The notes under the pieces are model-generated. The model saw only the letters and a list, made by a program, of their open reading frames with translations, did no database searches and was not told the origin of the DNA. Below are positions 16,871 through 26,348 of a DNA stretch of 64,000 nucleotides, one piece after another (the stretch's first letter is position 1; each line of letters starts with the position of its first letter). Origin of the DNA: an uncultured Bacteroidota bacterium (GTDB taxonomy: Bacteria > Bacteroidota > Bacteroidia > Flavobacteriales > Flavobacteriaceae); NCBI GenBank assembly GCA_902510475.1, contig CABXCC010000003.1, forward strand, positions 31,632 through 95,631, given 5' to 3'. Made by a program: the position numbers and the translations under genes.

Positions 16871-18154
16871 ATGTCGAAAAAAGATCTTACACAAAAGAGT
16901 TTTTCGGTTCTAATCATCAGATCTTCTGGAGTGTTACTTTTGTTTGGCTTTACACTATTTATAACTAATTTTTATTCTGCTGAAAATGTTGGCCGTTACG
17001 ATTTTGTAAGATCTACTCTAATGGTACTAGGGGGCATTTCTTTAATGGGAACAAACCAGTCAATTATTTATTATTCAGGGCTTTTAAATGCAAGAAAGAG
17101 TATTGAATCAATTAGATCAATTTACTCTAAGATGTTAAAGATAATTTTTACTCTAAGTCTAATTATTTTAGGATTTTTTATGATTTTTTTTAACGAGTCA
17201 ATTATAAATGACATTTTTAAAAACAGAGAATCGTATTCACTTATCTTAAAAACTATTTTAACATTAGTTTTCTTTGCCGTCACAATGTTAAACATTGATA
17301 CAATTAGAGCTTTAAAAAAAACTATATTATCTGAAATGTATCGAAGTATATTCAGGTTTTTGCTAGTCTTTATTTTTGCAATTATTTTGCTAAAGACCAA
17401 TAATGAAGAGCTTTTGGTAGAGGTATATTTGTTAGGGTTTTTGTTACTATCGCTATTTTCAAGTATCAGGGTTTATATACTTTTTAAAAAAATTGACAAA
17501 CCCAATGATAAATCAGAATCTTTTACAATAACAGAAATATTTAAAACATCATCCCCTATGGCACTCAGCGCGATTGCCTATTTTATTATGCAAAGCATAG
17601 ACATTATTATTTTGTCAATTTACAAGGGTTTTGATCAGATTGCATATTATTCGGTTTCTGTAAGATTAGCAATGCTAACAACCTTAGCATTAATGTCAGT
17701 TAATATTGTAATTGCCCCAAGAATTGCAGAAATCTATGAAAATCAAAATATGCAAAAACTACAAATACTAATTAAGCATTCAACAAGAATTATTTTTTTA
17801 ATCAGTATTTGTGTTTTAAGTGTGCTGTTTTTCTTTTCTGAAGAAATTTTAAGTTTATTTGGACAAGATTATATTATTGCAAAGAACTCTCTACTCTTTT
17901 TATTAGCGGCTCAATTTTTTAACGCTATCTCTGGGCCAGGAGCCATATACCTTAATATGACAAGGCGCCAAAAAACACTAAATAAAATATTAGTTTTTGG
18001 GTTGATAATTAATATCTCATTGAATTTCTATTTAATTCCAACTGAAGGAATTAACGGAGCAGCAATCGCAACGTTGATAAGCCTTATAGTTTGGAATACA
18101 ATTACAACGATAGTAATATACTCAAAGGATAAAATAAAAATATTTTTAACCTAA
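16871..18154 (+). CDS. polysaccharide flippase (Wzx/MOP superfamily)
   Basis: The 427-residue, highly hydrophobic protein has about 12 predicted membrane helices. The beginning (SFSVLIIRSSGVLLLFGFTL) and the central APRIAEIYE segment are typical of the MOP-superfamily polysaccharide exporters. It should flip lipid-linked repeat units across the inner membrane. It starts 1 base after the Wzz-like gene and ends 1 base before the sulfotransferase gene, so it lies within a tight operon. Confidence 0.87.
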   Translation: MSKKDLTQKSFSVLIIRSSGVLLLFGFTLFITNFYSAENVGRYDFVRSTLMVLGGISLMGTNQSIIYYSGLLNARKSIESIRSIYSKMLKIIFTLSLIILGFFMIFFNESIINDIFKNRESYSLILKTILTLVFFAVTMLNIDTIRALKKTILSEMYRSIFRFLLVFIFAIILLKTNNEELLVEVYLLGFLLLSLFSSIRVYILFKKIDKPNDKSESFTITEIFKTSSPMALSAIAYFIMQSIDIIILSIYKGFDQIAYYSVSVRLAMLTTLALMSVNIVIAPRIAEIYENQNMQKLQILIKHSTRIIFLISICVLSVLFFFSEEILSLFGQDYIIAKNSLLFLLAAQFFNAISGPGAIYLNMTRRQKTLNKILVFGLIINISLNFYLIPTEGINGAAIATLISLIVWNTITTIVIYSKDKIKIFLT

Positions 18155-18155
18155 T

Positions 18156-19055
18156 ATGAAAAAACCCAATTTCATAATTGCTGGATTTCCTAAGTGTGGA
18201 ACCACCTCTCTTCATCATTATTTGAATGAGCACCCCCAGATCTTTATGCCCAGTCAAAAAGAGCTGCATTTTTTCACCTATGAAATACTTTCAAAACTCA
18301 AAAACGGACCCAAAGACAGTGCTGTTAAAAAAACACAAATTCAGGATTCCAAAAGATATTTAGAATTTTACAGAAACGTTAAAAATGAGATTGCTATTGG
18401 AGATGCCTCACCCTCCTATATAAACTACCCAGGCCAATTTCTAAAAATTAAAGAATATTTGGAAGACCCCAAATTCATCATTGTTTTGAGAGACCCTATC
18501 AATCGTGCATATTCAAACTATTTACACCTCAAAAGAGAACACAGGGAAACTCTAACTTTTAAAGAAGCGGTCAATAAAGAAAACAAAAGAATTAAAAACA
18601 AATATTCTGACTTTTGGTATTATAAATTTAACTCGACCTATTATGAAAAGATAGTTATGGCTAAAGAAACATTTAAGGATGTATTGATTATAACTAGCGA
18701 AGAATTAAATGAAAATCATGAGGCTACTATGAAAAAAGTGTATAAATTTCTAGATGTAGATTGTGATTTTATTACAAAGCGAAAATCAAATAGGTTCAAT
18801 AAAGGAGGCTACTATAAAAAAAATCTTTTCACTAAATTTCTTTTCCAACCTTCAAAATTTAAAAACTTAATTAAAAAAGTTATAAAACCAACTCCATCTT
18901 TAAAAATTTTGTTGGCGCAAATAGCTTCTATTTTTAGAAAAAAGACTGAAGAAATTGATGAGGAAACCGTATTATACTTGACAAAACACTTTAAAGAAGA
19001 TATTGAAAAACTTAAAAGCTTAAACATCAATACTTCAAATTGGAGAGACTATTAA
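18156..19055 (+). CDS. sulfotransferase family protein
   Basis: The protein has 299 residues. The N-terminal IIAGFPKCGTTSLHHYL (about residues 7-23) is the PAPS 5'-phosphosulfate-binding loop. IIVLRDPINRAYSNYLH (about residues 108-124) is the 3'-phosphate-binding motif with the conserved Arg and Ser. It would transfer sulfate from PAPS to an acceptor. Inside a Wzx/Wzy locus the acceptor is most likely a sugar of the repeat unit, giving a sulfated surface polysaccharide. It begins 1 base after the flippase and ends 1 base before the polymerase. Confidence 0.88.
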   Translation: MKKPNFIIAGFPKCGTTSLHHYLNEHPQIFMPSQKELHFFTYEILSKLKNGPKDSAVKKTQIQDSKRYLEFYRNVKNEIAIGDASPSYINYPGQFLKIKEYLEDPKFIIVLRDPINRAYSNYLHLKREHRETLTFKEAVNKENKRIKNKYSDFWYYKFNSTYYEKIVMAKETFKDVLIITSEELNENHEATMKKVYKFLDVDCDFITKRKSNRFNKGGYYKKNLFTKFLFQPSKFKNLIKKVIKPTPSLKILLAQIASIFRKKTEEIDEETVLYLTKHFKEDIEKLKSLNINTSNWRDY

Positions 19056-19056
19056 C

Positions 19057-20430
19057 ATGAAGAAACTGACAATTAAAAATATAATCCTACCCACATTACT
19101 TTTTGGAATATTTTTTATTCCTTTTAATTCGTGGTCTGGTATTAGTTTTTTAGGGGAATATTACAGAGACTCCTGTTTTTTATTTTTCTCCTTTGCCTCT
19201 ATTTTAATATTATTTAAAAGAAAAATCCAAATGCCCCTACAAAACCTAGTTTTTCAGTTTTTGATTCTTTTTTTACTTTGGTCTTTTTTAACAACAGTTT
19301 TAAATTCTCATAACATATTTGATTATTATTTCAAACAAACTTCAGGCTTATCAAGATTTGTAAATCAGTTTGGATCTTTGATAATTGCAGCTTTTATAGT
19401 CCCCCTAACTTTTTACAATGGTTTCAAAAGAATAAATGTAAACAAGACCTTCAGACTAATAAGAAGAATAGTTTTTGCATCTTTAATAGTAGTTTTGATT
19501 TATTCAATCATCGAGATCTTAATTGTGAAGCTTAATATGGTTTATTTAAAAAAACCATTATTAAATCTATTTGACTATTTTCCGTTTACTGAAGCTAAGA
19601 TAGATATGAGAAATCAAAGAATTTCTTCTGTCTCTTTCGAATCGCCTGCCCTAGCCACTTATTTGATTTCAGTTTTTGGGTGGATGTTAAGCTACATTTT
19701 AACTGAAAAGAAAAAACTAAAATATTTACCTGCAACGATAGTTTTATTTTTAGGTTTTATGTCTGGCTCAAGAGCGGCATTTTTTGCAATTATAATCCAG
19801 TTTATTATTGCAATATTTGTTCTTTTAAAGAACAAAAATGTAGCTAACAATTTATACAGAACATTAATTGGGCTTTCAACAATTTTTGTTTTAATTGTTG
19901 GATATTTTAATAAACCAATTTTTGATTACATAAAAAAAGAAATTAATTCATTTAAGTTAGATGACTCAACCCATGCCCTTTCAAATAAATCCAGATTTGG
20001 AATACAACAAGCCATGTTTAATGTATTTCTTGAAAACCCAATATTAGGGACAGGATATGGGCTTCAAGCATTTGAATCTCGAAAAAAATATCCCTCATGG
20101 GCTAAGAAAAACAACTGGGAGTTTAGATTAAAATACCTAAATCAAAACGATAAAAGATTTCCACCAGGATATAATATGTACTTAAGAATTTTAACTGAAA
20201 CAGGATTAATTGGGTTTTTAGTTTTCAGCTTAATTATTTTACAGATTTTTTTGTGGTGCTACAACAATCTTAAGTCAGAAAATTCATCCATTGCATTTAT
20301 AGTACTAATTTCAATGATAGGTTTTTCCCTTAATTGGCTTAAAATGGATTCCTTTCGAATTTATTTTTTCTGGCTTTGCGTAGCATTAATTTGGATTATT
20401 GAACATAAGAAAAAACTTCAAAATGGATAA
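19057..20430 (+). CDS. O-antigen polymerase-like membrane protein (Wzy candidate)
   Basis: The 457-residue protein has about 10-12 membrane helices and the long extracytoplasmic loop, near residues 275-375, typical of Wzy/WaaL proteins. FMSGSRAAFFA and the loop segment ENPILGTGYGLQAFESR, followed by YLRILTETGLIGF, match the O-antigen ligase/polymerase fold. Having a second WaaL-type gene at 21219 suggests that this one is the polymerase. The last 8 bases overlap the GT2 start codon region. Confidence 0.75.
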   Translation: MKKLTIKNIILPTLLFGIFFIPFNSWSGISFLGEYYRDSCFLFFSFASILILFKRKIQMPLQNLVFQFLILFLLWSFLTTVLNSHNIFDYYFKQTSGLSRFVNQFGSLIIAAFIVPLTFYNGFKRINVNKTFRLIRRIVFASLIVVLIYSIIEILIVKLNMVYLKKPLLNLFDYFPFTEAKIDMRNQRISSVSFESPALATYLISVFGWMLSYILTEKKKLKYLPATIVLFLGFMSGSRAAFFAIIIQFIIAIFVLLKNKNVANNLYRTLIGLSTIFVLIVGYFNKPIFDYIKKEINSFKLDDSTHALSNKSRFGIQQAMFNVFLENPILGTGYGLQAFESRKKYPSWAKKNNWEFRLKYLNQNDKRFPPGYNMYLRILTETGLIGFLVFSLIILQIFLWCYNNLKSENSSIAFIVLISMIGFSLNWLKMDSFRIYFFWLCVALIWIIEHKKKLQNG

Positions 20431-21229
20431 GAAATTAATTATAACAATTCCTCACTATAATAATCCTGAAGGCTTAATTCAATCTATAAAATCGATTAAT
20501 GAGTCATTCAAAATAGACATAATTATTACTGATGATGGAAGCAAGATTAAGCTTGATGAGAAACTCATAAGATCAGTGTTTAAAAATGAGGGAAATATTT
20601 ATTTTGAATATTTAAACAATAATTATGGAGTTGGTATTGCCGCAAACAAGTGTTTAGAGTTTGTAAAAAATCATAATTATAATTATGCAGCAAGATTGGA
20701 CGCAGGAGATATTTGCTACAAAAACAAATTTCTAAAGCAAATAAATTTCTTGAAAAAAAACAATAAAATTAAGCTAGTTGGAACATGGGCTAGAGCTTTA
20801 GATGACAATAAAATTTTGAAGTTTTTTATAAAACATCCAACCGAGCATAATATTATTAAAAGAAAGATGTATCTGAACTGCATGTTTGTGAATCCAACAG
20901 TTGTATTTGACACATCGATTCTGAAGACGATTCCAGAATATCCAATAAAATATAAAGACGCCGCCCAGGATTATGCATTTTTTTTCAATGTGATTAAAAA
21001 TTATGAGTGTGCAAATTTGCCCGAAGTTCTTTTAGACTATGTAATTAATGATAGTTCAATATCATCACAAAAAAGAAAATTACAAGTTAAAAATAGAATT
21101 AAAATTATATTAGATAATTTTAAACCGGGATTTTACCCCCTTTACGGTTTAATTAGAAATTTTATTCTTTATTTTTTTTCTAGAAAGGCCACAACCATGT
21201 TAAAAAGAATTAGCAGTCGTGAAGAATAG
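20423..21229 (+). CDS. glycosyltransferase family 2
   Basis: The protein has 268 residues from the ATG at 20423. The frame is open upstream to a TTG at 20399, but the GT2 fold begins right after the ATG. ITIPHYNNPEGLIQSI followed by IIITDDGSK is the nucleotide-sugar-binding start of a GT-A fold. ARLDAGD supplies a DxD-like metal motif (D-A-G-D). It should add one sugar to the lipid-linked repeat unit. Start and stop overlap the flanking genes, so translation is coupled. Confidence 0.87.
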   Translation: MDKKLIITIPHYNNPEGLIQSIKSINESFKIDIIITDDGSKIKLDEKLIRSVFKNEGNIYFEYLNNNYGVGIAANKCLEFVKNHNYNYAARLDAGDICYKNKFLKQINFLKKNNKIKLVGTWARALDDNKILKFFIKHPTEHNIIKRKMYLNCMFVNPTVVFDTSILKTIPEYPIKYKDAAQDYAFFFNVIKNYECANLPEVLLDYVINDSSISSQKRKLQVKNRIKIILDNFKPGFYPLYGLIRNFILYFFSRKATTMLKRISSREE

Positions 21230-22430
21230 CACTTTAAATAGAGTTAACTTAATCTTAGGATGTATAATTTCCTTTTACATACCTTTCATGTCTTTTGCAG
21301 CTGCATTCCCAAATATCACAGCAATATTAATGGGTGTAATTTATGTTTTAAAGATAAAAAATAAAGAAATCGTCCCAACAATTGGACCCTACCTCAAACC
21401 TTTAGTCATTTTTTTAATTTATGTAATATTGCTATCAATCTTTAACAAGACCATACACACTGATTTTGACGAAATATTAAAAATTCTTCATTTAATTCTT
21501 TTAGTTCCTGTTTTGTATGAGGTTAAAGAAAAGGCTTTTTTGATTTTTGCGTTTATATTAGGTGTAATAATATCTTCTTCCGCAACATTATTTAATATTA
21601 TTAGCACAACTAATTTTAACTTTAACGATTTTATTTTAGACGGAGCTATTGTAAAGGAAGTTTTTATTACCCAAAGACTATACTTAGGGTTTTTCCTTTC
21701 AATTTCAACAATATTTTGTGCTATTATCTTCTTTGAATCTAACAACAAAATAATTAGAAAAACATGTTTGACTTTGGGGATTATTACTACTGTATTAATT
21801 TTTATTTTTTCTTCAAGGAGTTCGATTATAATTTGGTTTATTTTGCTTTTTAGTGTATTGATTTTCAAGAGAAAAGAAATTATTCAGCAAAAGAAAACTT
21901 TATTGATTTTTTTAATCCTTATAGTATCATTAATAGCAATCAATTATAAGACACTAAACAAAAGGTTTTTTTATTCTGGGGATATCTATACAGAAAAATT
22001 AGTGGACAAAGTGATTAAACACGAGCCAAGATTTTTAATTTGGAAATTTTCTTTTGAAATATTCTCTGAAAACAAAAAGTATTTTTTTGGACTTGGGAAT
22101 AAAGAAACCGATAATCTTTTATTAGAAAAGTACAGAACTATAAAAAACAAAAAAAGAGGAAACTGGTTTATTGAAAGAGGCTTTAACACTCATAATCAAT
22201 TTCTTGACTTTATGTTAAATTATGGAATCATCGGCTTAATAATATATTTATATGTTTTTTTAAGTTATTTATTTTCTTTAAAAGAAAATATATTTCTGTT
22301 TAATTTAATATTAAGTCTCTTTATTTTTTCATGTCTTGAAAACATTTTAAACCGGCAATTAGGCGTATATATATTTGCTTTTTTGCTAGTCACTTCAAAA
22401 GCATTATCAAACAAACAGTTAAATGAATAA
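21219..22430 (+). CDS. O-antigen ligase family protein (WaaL-like)
   Basis: The 403-residue polytopic membrane protein starts at GTG 21219 inside the end of the GT2 gene. SSRSSIIIWFILL and the loop segment ERGFNTHNQFLDFMLNYGIIG, with the N-T-H-N pattern before a membrane helix, match the WaaL/O-antigen ligase domain. It may attach the finished polymer to lipid A-core or another acceptor. With the Wzy candidate at 19057 it gives the pathway both polymerase-like and ligase-like enzymes. The roles could be swapped; sequence alone does not decide. Confidence 0.75.
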   Translation: MKNSTLNRVNLILGCIISFYIPFMSFAAAFPNITAILMGVIYVLKIKNKEIVPTIGPYLKPLVIFLIYVILLSIFNKTIHTDFDEILKILHLILLVPVLYEVKEKAFLIFAFILGVIISSSATLFNIISTTNFNFNDFILDGAIVKEVFITQRLYLGFFLSISTIFCAIIFFESNNKIIRKTCLTLGIITTVLIFIFSSRSSIIIWFILLFSVLIFKRKEIIQQKKTLLIFLILIVSLIAINYKTLNKRFFYSGDIYTEKLVDKVIKHEPRFLIWKFSFEIFSENKKYFFGLGNKETDNLLLEKYRTIKNKKRGNWFIERGFNTHNQFLDFMLNYGIIGLIIYLYVFLSYLFSLKENIFLFNLILSLFIFSCLENILNRQLGVYIFAFLLVTSKALSNKQLNE

Positions 22431-23553
22431 AACAAAAGTTTTACATGTAGCAAATATGGTTGGTGGGGTTGAAATTTGTGTAAGACAAATCATAAACAAC
22501 ATAGACAATAGTAAAATAGAAAGCTTAATAGCATCACAATGCCTAAAAGAAAAAGAAGAGCTTTTAAGCAATGACAAAAGGCAAATAAAATCTTTTAAAA
22601 TATCTATCACAAGAAATGTAAACTTATTCAAAGATCTAATCTGCCTTTTACAATTATTAAGAATAATACATTTAGAAAAGCCCAGCCTGATTCACGCACA
22701 CAGTGCAAAAGCAGGATTTTTATGCAGAATTCTTTCAAAATTTACAAAAACCAAAGTTTTTTACACCCCACATGCTTTTTCTTTTTTAAGTGCAAATAAT
22801 AAATTCTTAAGAAATTTATATTTGATAATTGAACGTCTATCTATTTCAAAAAACACTACTTTAATTGCAACCTCTAAGTCTGAACAAAATCTAGCAATTG
22901 AAAATGTTGGATACAAAAGAAATAAAACCGTTTTGTTAAATAATTCAATTAATATAAAAACAACCCCTAAATCAAAATCAAAATTTACAAACAATTTAGA
23001 TAATTATATTTGTACAGTTGCAAGGCCATCATTTCAGAAAAACTTAAAAATGATGGTTAATGCTTTTAAGATTGTTTCAGAAAGAGATAATAATATACAT
23101 TTATTTATAATTGGTGCAGGTGAGTACAGTCCTCAAAAGAAACAATTGCAAAGTCAAATAAGTAAAATGAATTTAGAAGACAGGATAACTGTTTTGCCTT
23201 GGATTCCCAGAGAAGAAGTACAAAAAATATTAATCACATCAAAGCTTTATGTGTCAACTTCTTTGTACGAAGGCCTTCCATATTCTGTATTAGAAAGCAT
23301 GAGATATAAAATCCCTTCAGTATTGACAAACACTTTTGGAAATAGAGATCTGTTAGTAAACAATAAAACTGGTTTTTTAGTAGATTTAAATGATGTACAA
23401 GACATGGCAGAAAAAATTCTAATTTTAATCAATGATAAACCTAAAAGGAAAATATTTGGAGAAAATGCTAATAAACTATTAAATGAAAAATATAATTTTA
23501 ACGACTATATATTTAAACTTACGAACCTATATACAGCAAGCTTCAAATATTAA
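22423..23553 (+). CDS. glycosyltransferase family 4 (GT-B fold)
   Basis: The protein has 376 residues. The N-terminal domain opens with VLHVANMVGGVEICVRQI and contains LIHAHSAKAGFLCRI. The C-terminal domain has STSLYEGLPYSVLESM, the EGLP-SxLE version of the GT4 EX7E motif, preceded by an FIIGAGEYSPQ loop. It is a retaining sugar transferase for the repeat unit. It overlaps the upstream ligase-like gene by 8 bases. The sequence after its stop codon continues in the same frame as a relic of a different GT4. Confidence 0.9.
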   Translation: MNKTKVLHVANMVGGVEICVRQIINNIDNSKIESLIASQCLKEKEELLSNDKRQIKSFKISITRNVNLFKDLICLLQLLRIIHLEKPSLIHAHSAKAGFLCRILSKFTKTKVFYTPHAFSFLSANNKFLRNLYLIIERLSISKNTTLIATSKSEQNLAIENVGYKRNKTVLLNNSINIKTTPKSKSKFTNNLDNYICTVARPSFQKNLKMMVNAFKIVSERDNNIHLFIIGAGEYSPQKKQLQSQISKMNLEDRITVLPWIPREEVQKILITSKLYVSTSLYEGLPYSVLESMRYKIPSVLTNTFGNRDLLVNNKTGFLVDLNDVQDMAEKILILINDKPKRKIFGENANKLLNEKYNFNDYIFKLTNLYTASFKY

Positions 23554-23715
23554 ATTATTGATGCAATTTTAGACGCATTAACTCGTTTTAAACAAACTGA
23601 ATTTAATTTCGAGAAAATAAGTGAACATGCTGAAAGTTTTCAGAAGAAAACTTTATCACGAATTTTCACAGCTTTATTGATTCAAAAACAAAACAATAAA
23701 AATTCCATATGGTAA
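23554..23715 (+). pseudogene. C-terminal relic of a second GT4 glycosyltransferase
   Basis: Directly after the GT4 stop, the same frame stays open for 53 codons. The peptide begins IIDAILDALTRFKQ and continues FNFEKISEHAESFQKKTL. This is the usual C-terminal tail of WbaZ/WcaI-type GT4 enzymes: a D-A-I helix, then F-pairs-I, then hAesFs-type and F residues. There is no start codon and no catalytic part, so it is probably what remains after deletion or replacement of a glycosyltransferase gene. Its end overlaps the ATG of the sugar transferase gene. Assignment is by pattern recognition only. Confidence 0.5.
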
Positions 23716-25067
23716 AAAAGTACGCAGGGAGATATTCAATATACTTACGGCCAATTTCTGTAATTTTTGACCTGCTAGTGCTGAATTCTTTTATTTACCT
23801 ATTTTTAGGCAAGGGCTTATTTCAACCTACAACTATTTCTGTTTTTTCTATTCTTTGGATCATTTCATCAATAATTACAAAGTTTTATGAGGTATATAGA
23901 TTCACAAAACTGATAAAAATCATCTCCTATGTTGTTTACCAATTATTGTTGTTTTCAATTGTTGTCTTTGCTTTTTTTGGAATTGTTGAAAGTCAAAATC
24001 CAGGCTTATCAAAAACTCTAACTTTTTTATTGTATACTTTCTCTTTAATCACACTCTTTAAGTTTACATTGTTTTATGCTCTTCAAAGCTATAGGCTTGG
24101 GTTCGGTGGAAATTTCAGAAAAACTATAATTATTGGGAACAATGAATCTGTTATAGAGCTAAAAGAGTTTTTTATCAACCAAAAGGAGCTGGGGTATGAA
24201 AATAGAAAGACATTTAATTTTAAAACCCCAAGTGATTTAGATTTACAAGAATGTTTTGATTTTATTTTAACAAGAAATATCGATGAGATTTATTGTTCAG
24301 CTAATGAACTTGAGGAAACTCAGATAAACTCACTGATTCAATTTTGTGAAAATAATTTTAAAATTTTAAAATTTATTTCCAAAAGAGGAGACTTGTTGTC
24401 CAAGAAATTAAAAACTGACACATATGGTCTTTCTACTGTTCAGTCGTTAAGAGAAATGCCTCTTTCTAATGATTATAACACTTTTTTAAAGCGGGTATTT
24501 GACATTATGTTTTCATTGTTAATAATAATATTTTTTCTTTCATGGGCTACTCCAATAATAGCATTATTAATAAAAATTGAAAGTCGTGGACCTGTTTTTT
24601 TTAAGCAAATTAGAAACGGGATTAAGTATAAAGAGTTTACTTGCTATAAATTCAGGTCAATGATCCAAAACAATTACGCCGATATTCAACAGGCAACAAA
24701 AAATGACAAAAGAGTTACTAACATTGGTAAAATTTTAAGAAAAACAAGCCTTGATGAACTTCCACAATTTTACAATGTGCTAATTGGAAACATGTCAGTT
24801 GTTGGCCCTAGACCCCACATGATTAAGGAAAATGAAAGATATTCTAAGTCTGTAAATAAGTTTATGGTTAGACATTTTATTAAGCCTGGTATTACTGGCT
24901 TAGCTCAAGTAAAAGGATATAGAGGAGAAATCGAAACGGATGAGGATATCATAAACAGAGTAAAATATGATATTTATTATTTGGAAAATTGGTCTTTATT
25001 GTTGGACCTAAATATTGTATTTTTGACATCAATAAATTTTTTAACAGGCCAAAAAAAGGCATATTAA
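23709..25067 (+). CDS. undecaprenyl-phosphate sugar phosphotransferase (polyisoprenyl-phosphate hexose-1-P transferase)
   Basis: The 452-residue protein has four N-terminal membrane helices, a middle CoA-binding-like domain (about residues 130-240), and a C-terminal bacterial sugar transferase domain. That domain carries FKQIRNGIKYKEFTCYKFRS, LRKTSLDELPQFYNVLIGNM and SVVGPRPHM, the hallmarks of WcaJ/WbaP-type enzymes. It starts polysaccharide assembly by moving a sugar-1-phosphate to undecaprenyl phosphate. It is the last gene of the locus, with purD 9 bases downstream. Confidence 0.92.
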   Translation: MVKKYAGRYSIYLRPISVIFDLLVLNSFIYLFLGKGLFQPTTISVFSILWIISSIITKFYEVYRFTKLIKIISYVVYQLLLFSIVVFAFFGIVESQNPGLSKTLTFLLYTFSLITLFKFTLFYALQSYRLGFGGNFRKTIIIGNNESVIELKEFFINQKELGYENRKTFNFKTPSDLDLQECFDFILTRNIDEIYCSANELEETQINSLIQFCENNFKILKFISKRGDLLSKKLKTDTYGLSTVQSLREMPLSNDYNTFLKRVFDIMFSLLIIIFFLSWATPIIALLIKIESRGPVFFKQIRNGIKYKEFTCYKFRSMIQNNYADIQQATKNDKRVTNIGKILRKTSLDELPQFYNVLIGNMSVVGPRPHMIKENERYSKSVNKFMVRHFIKPGITGLAQVKGYRGEIETDEDIINRVKYDIYYLENWSLLLDLNIVFLTSINFLTGQKKAY

Positions 25068-25076
25068 CATAATTTA

Positions 25077-26348
25077 ATGAATGTACTTATTTTAGGATCA
25101 GGTGGTAGGGAGCATGCTTTTGCTTACAAAATAAAACAAAGCCCTTTATGCAAAAATCTTTTTGTTGCGCCAGGAAATTCTGGGACATCGGAATTAGCTA
25201 CTAATCTAAATATTCAGGTTGACGAGTTTAGCAATATTGAATCGGCTATAATCAAACATGAAATCTCATTGGTTGTGGTTGGGCCCGAAGGTCCTTTGGT
25301 AAATGGTTTTCACGATTTTATTTCTAATAATGACAAGCTATCTAATGTCTCTGTAATTGGACCCAAAAAAGAAGCGGCTCAGTTAGAGGGAAGTAAAGAT
25401 TATGCAAAGCAGTTTTTAAATAGACACAATATTCCCACAGCGAAACATGAAACATTTACCGCTGAAAATATTGAAAATGCTTATGAATATATTGATCAAA
25501 TGACTCCTCCCTACGTGTTAAAGGCAGATGGGCTTGCAGCAGGAAAAGGAGTTTTAATTATTGACAATGCGAATGAGGCAAAAAATTTAATTCACGAGAT
25601 GCTGATCAACTCAAAATTTGGAAAAGCCAGTAGTAGTGTTGTAATTGAAGAGTTTTTAGATGGAATTGAATTGAGCTGTTTTGTTCTAACCGATGGGGAA
25701 ACATATAAGTTATTTCCCAGCGCTAAGGATTATAAAAGAATAGGTGAAGGAGATACAGGCCTGAATACAGGTGGCATGGGAGCTGTTTCACCACCACCGT
25801 TTTTATCTTCAGAGTTATTAAATAAAATTGAAAATAAAGTTATCAAACCAACAATAGAGGGGTTAAAAAAGGATGAAATTGAATACCAAGGGTTTATATT
25901 TTTTGGCTTGATTAAAGTTGACGATGAGCCATATGTCATAGAATACAATGTCAGGATGGGAGACCCAGAAACAGAAGCCGTCTTGCCTAGGATAAAATCG
26001 GATTTTTTGGATCTTTTAATTTCTGTAAATAACGGTAACTTAGAAAATCAAAATCTTGTTATTGACGAGGATTCGGCAGTAACCGTATTTTTAGTCTCTG
26101 GAGGATACCCTGAGAAATATGAAAAAAACCAAGAGATTTTTGGATTACAAAAAGTAAGTGACTCAACAGTATTCCATGCAGGTGCAATTAAAAAAGATAA
26201 AAAAATTGTGACTTCTGGAGGAAGGGTTTTGGCAGTAAGCTCATCAGCTGAAACAATTGAATTAGCTTTGCAAAAATCCTATAATTCGATTAAAAAAATA
26301 AACTTCAAAAACATGAATTATAGAAAAGACATTGGGTTTGACCTATAA
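25077..26348 (+). CDS. purD: phosphoribosylamine--glycine ligase
   Basis: This 423-residue ATP-grasp enzyme performs step 2 of purine synthesis (GAR synthetase). The N-terminal VLILGSGGREHAFAYKI, the VVVGPEGPLVNG segment, YVLKADGLAAGKGV (ATP-grasp loop) and VRMGDPETEAVLPR are all diagnostic. It sits 9 bases after the sugar transferase gene and may be co-transcribed with it, though it has no link to polysaccharide synthesis. Its stop overlaps the convergent DUF6341-like gene by 6 bases. Confidence 0.97.
   Translation: MNVLILGSGGREHAFAYKIKQSPLCKNLFVAPGNSGTSELATNLNIQVDEFSNIESAIIKHEISLVVVGPEGPLVNGFHDFISNNDKLSNVSVIGPKKEAAQLEGSKDYAKQFLNRHNIPTAKHETFTAENIENAYEYIDQMTPPYVLKADGLAAGKGVLIIDNANEAKNLIHEMLINSKFGKASSSVVIEEFLDGIELSCFVLTDGETYKLFPSAKDYKRIGEGDTGLNTGGMGAVSPPPFLSSELLNKIENKVIKPTIEGLKKDEIEYQGFIFFGLIKVDDEPYVIEYNVRMGDPETEAVLPRIKSDFLDLLISVNNGNLENQNLVIDEDSAVTVFLVSGGYPEKYEKNQEIFGLQKVSDSTVFHAGAIKKDKKIVTSGGRVLAVSSSAETIELALQKSYNSIKKINFKNMNYRKDIGFDL

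Noticed and set aside
21488..21868. 126-residue open frame on the minus strand
   Set aside because: It is a shadow of the WaaL-like gene, Lys/Ile-rich, with no family-like motif.
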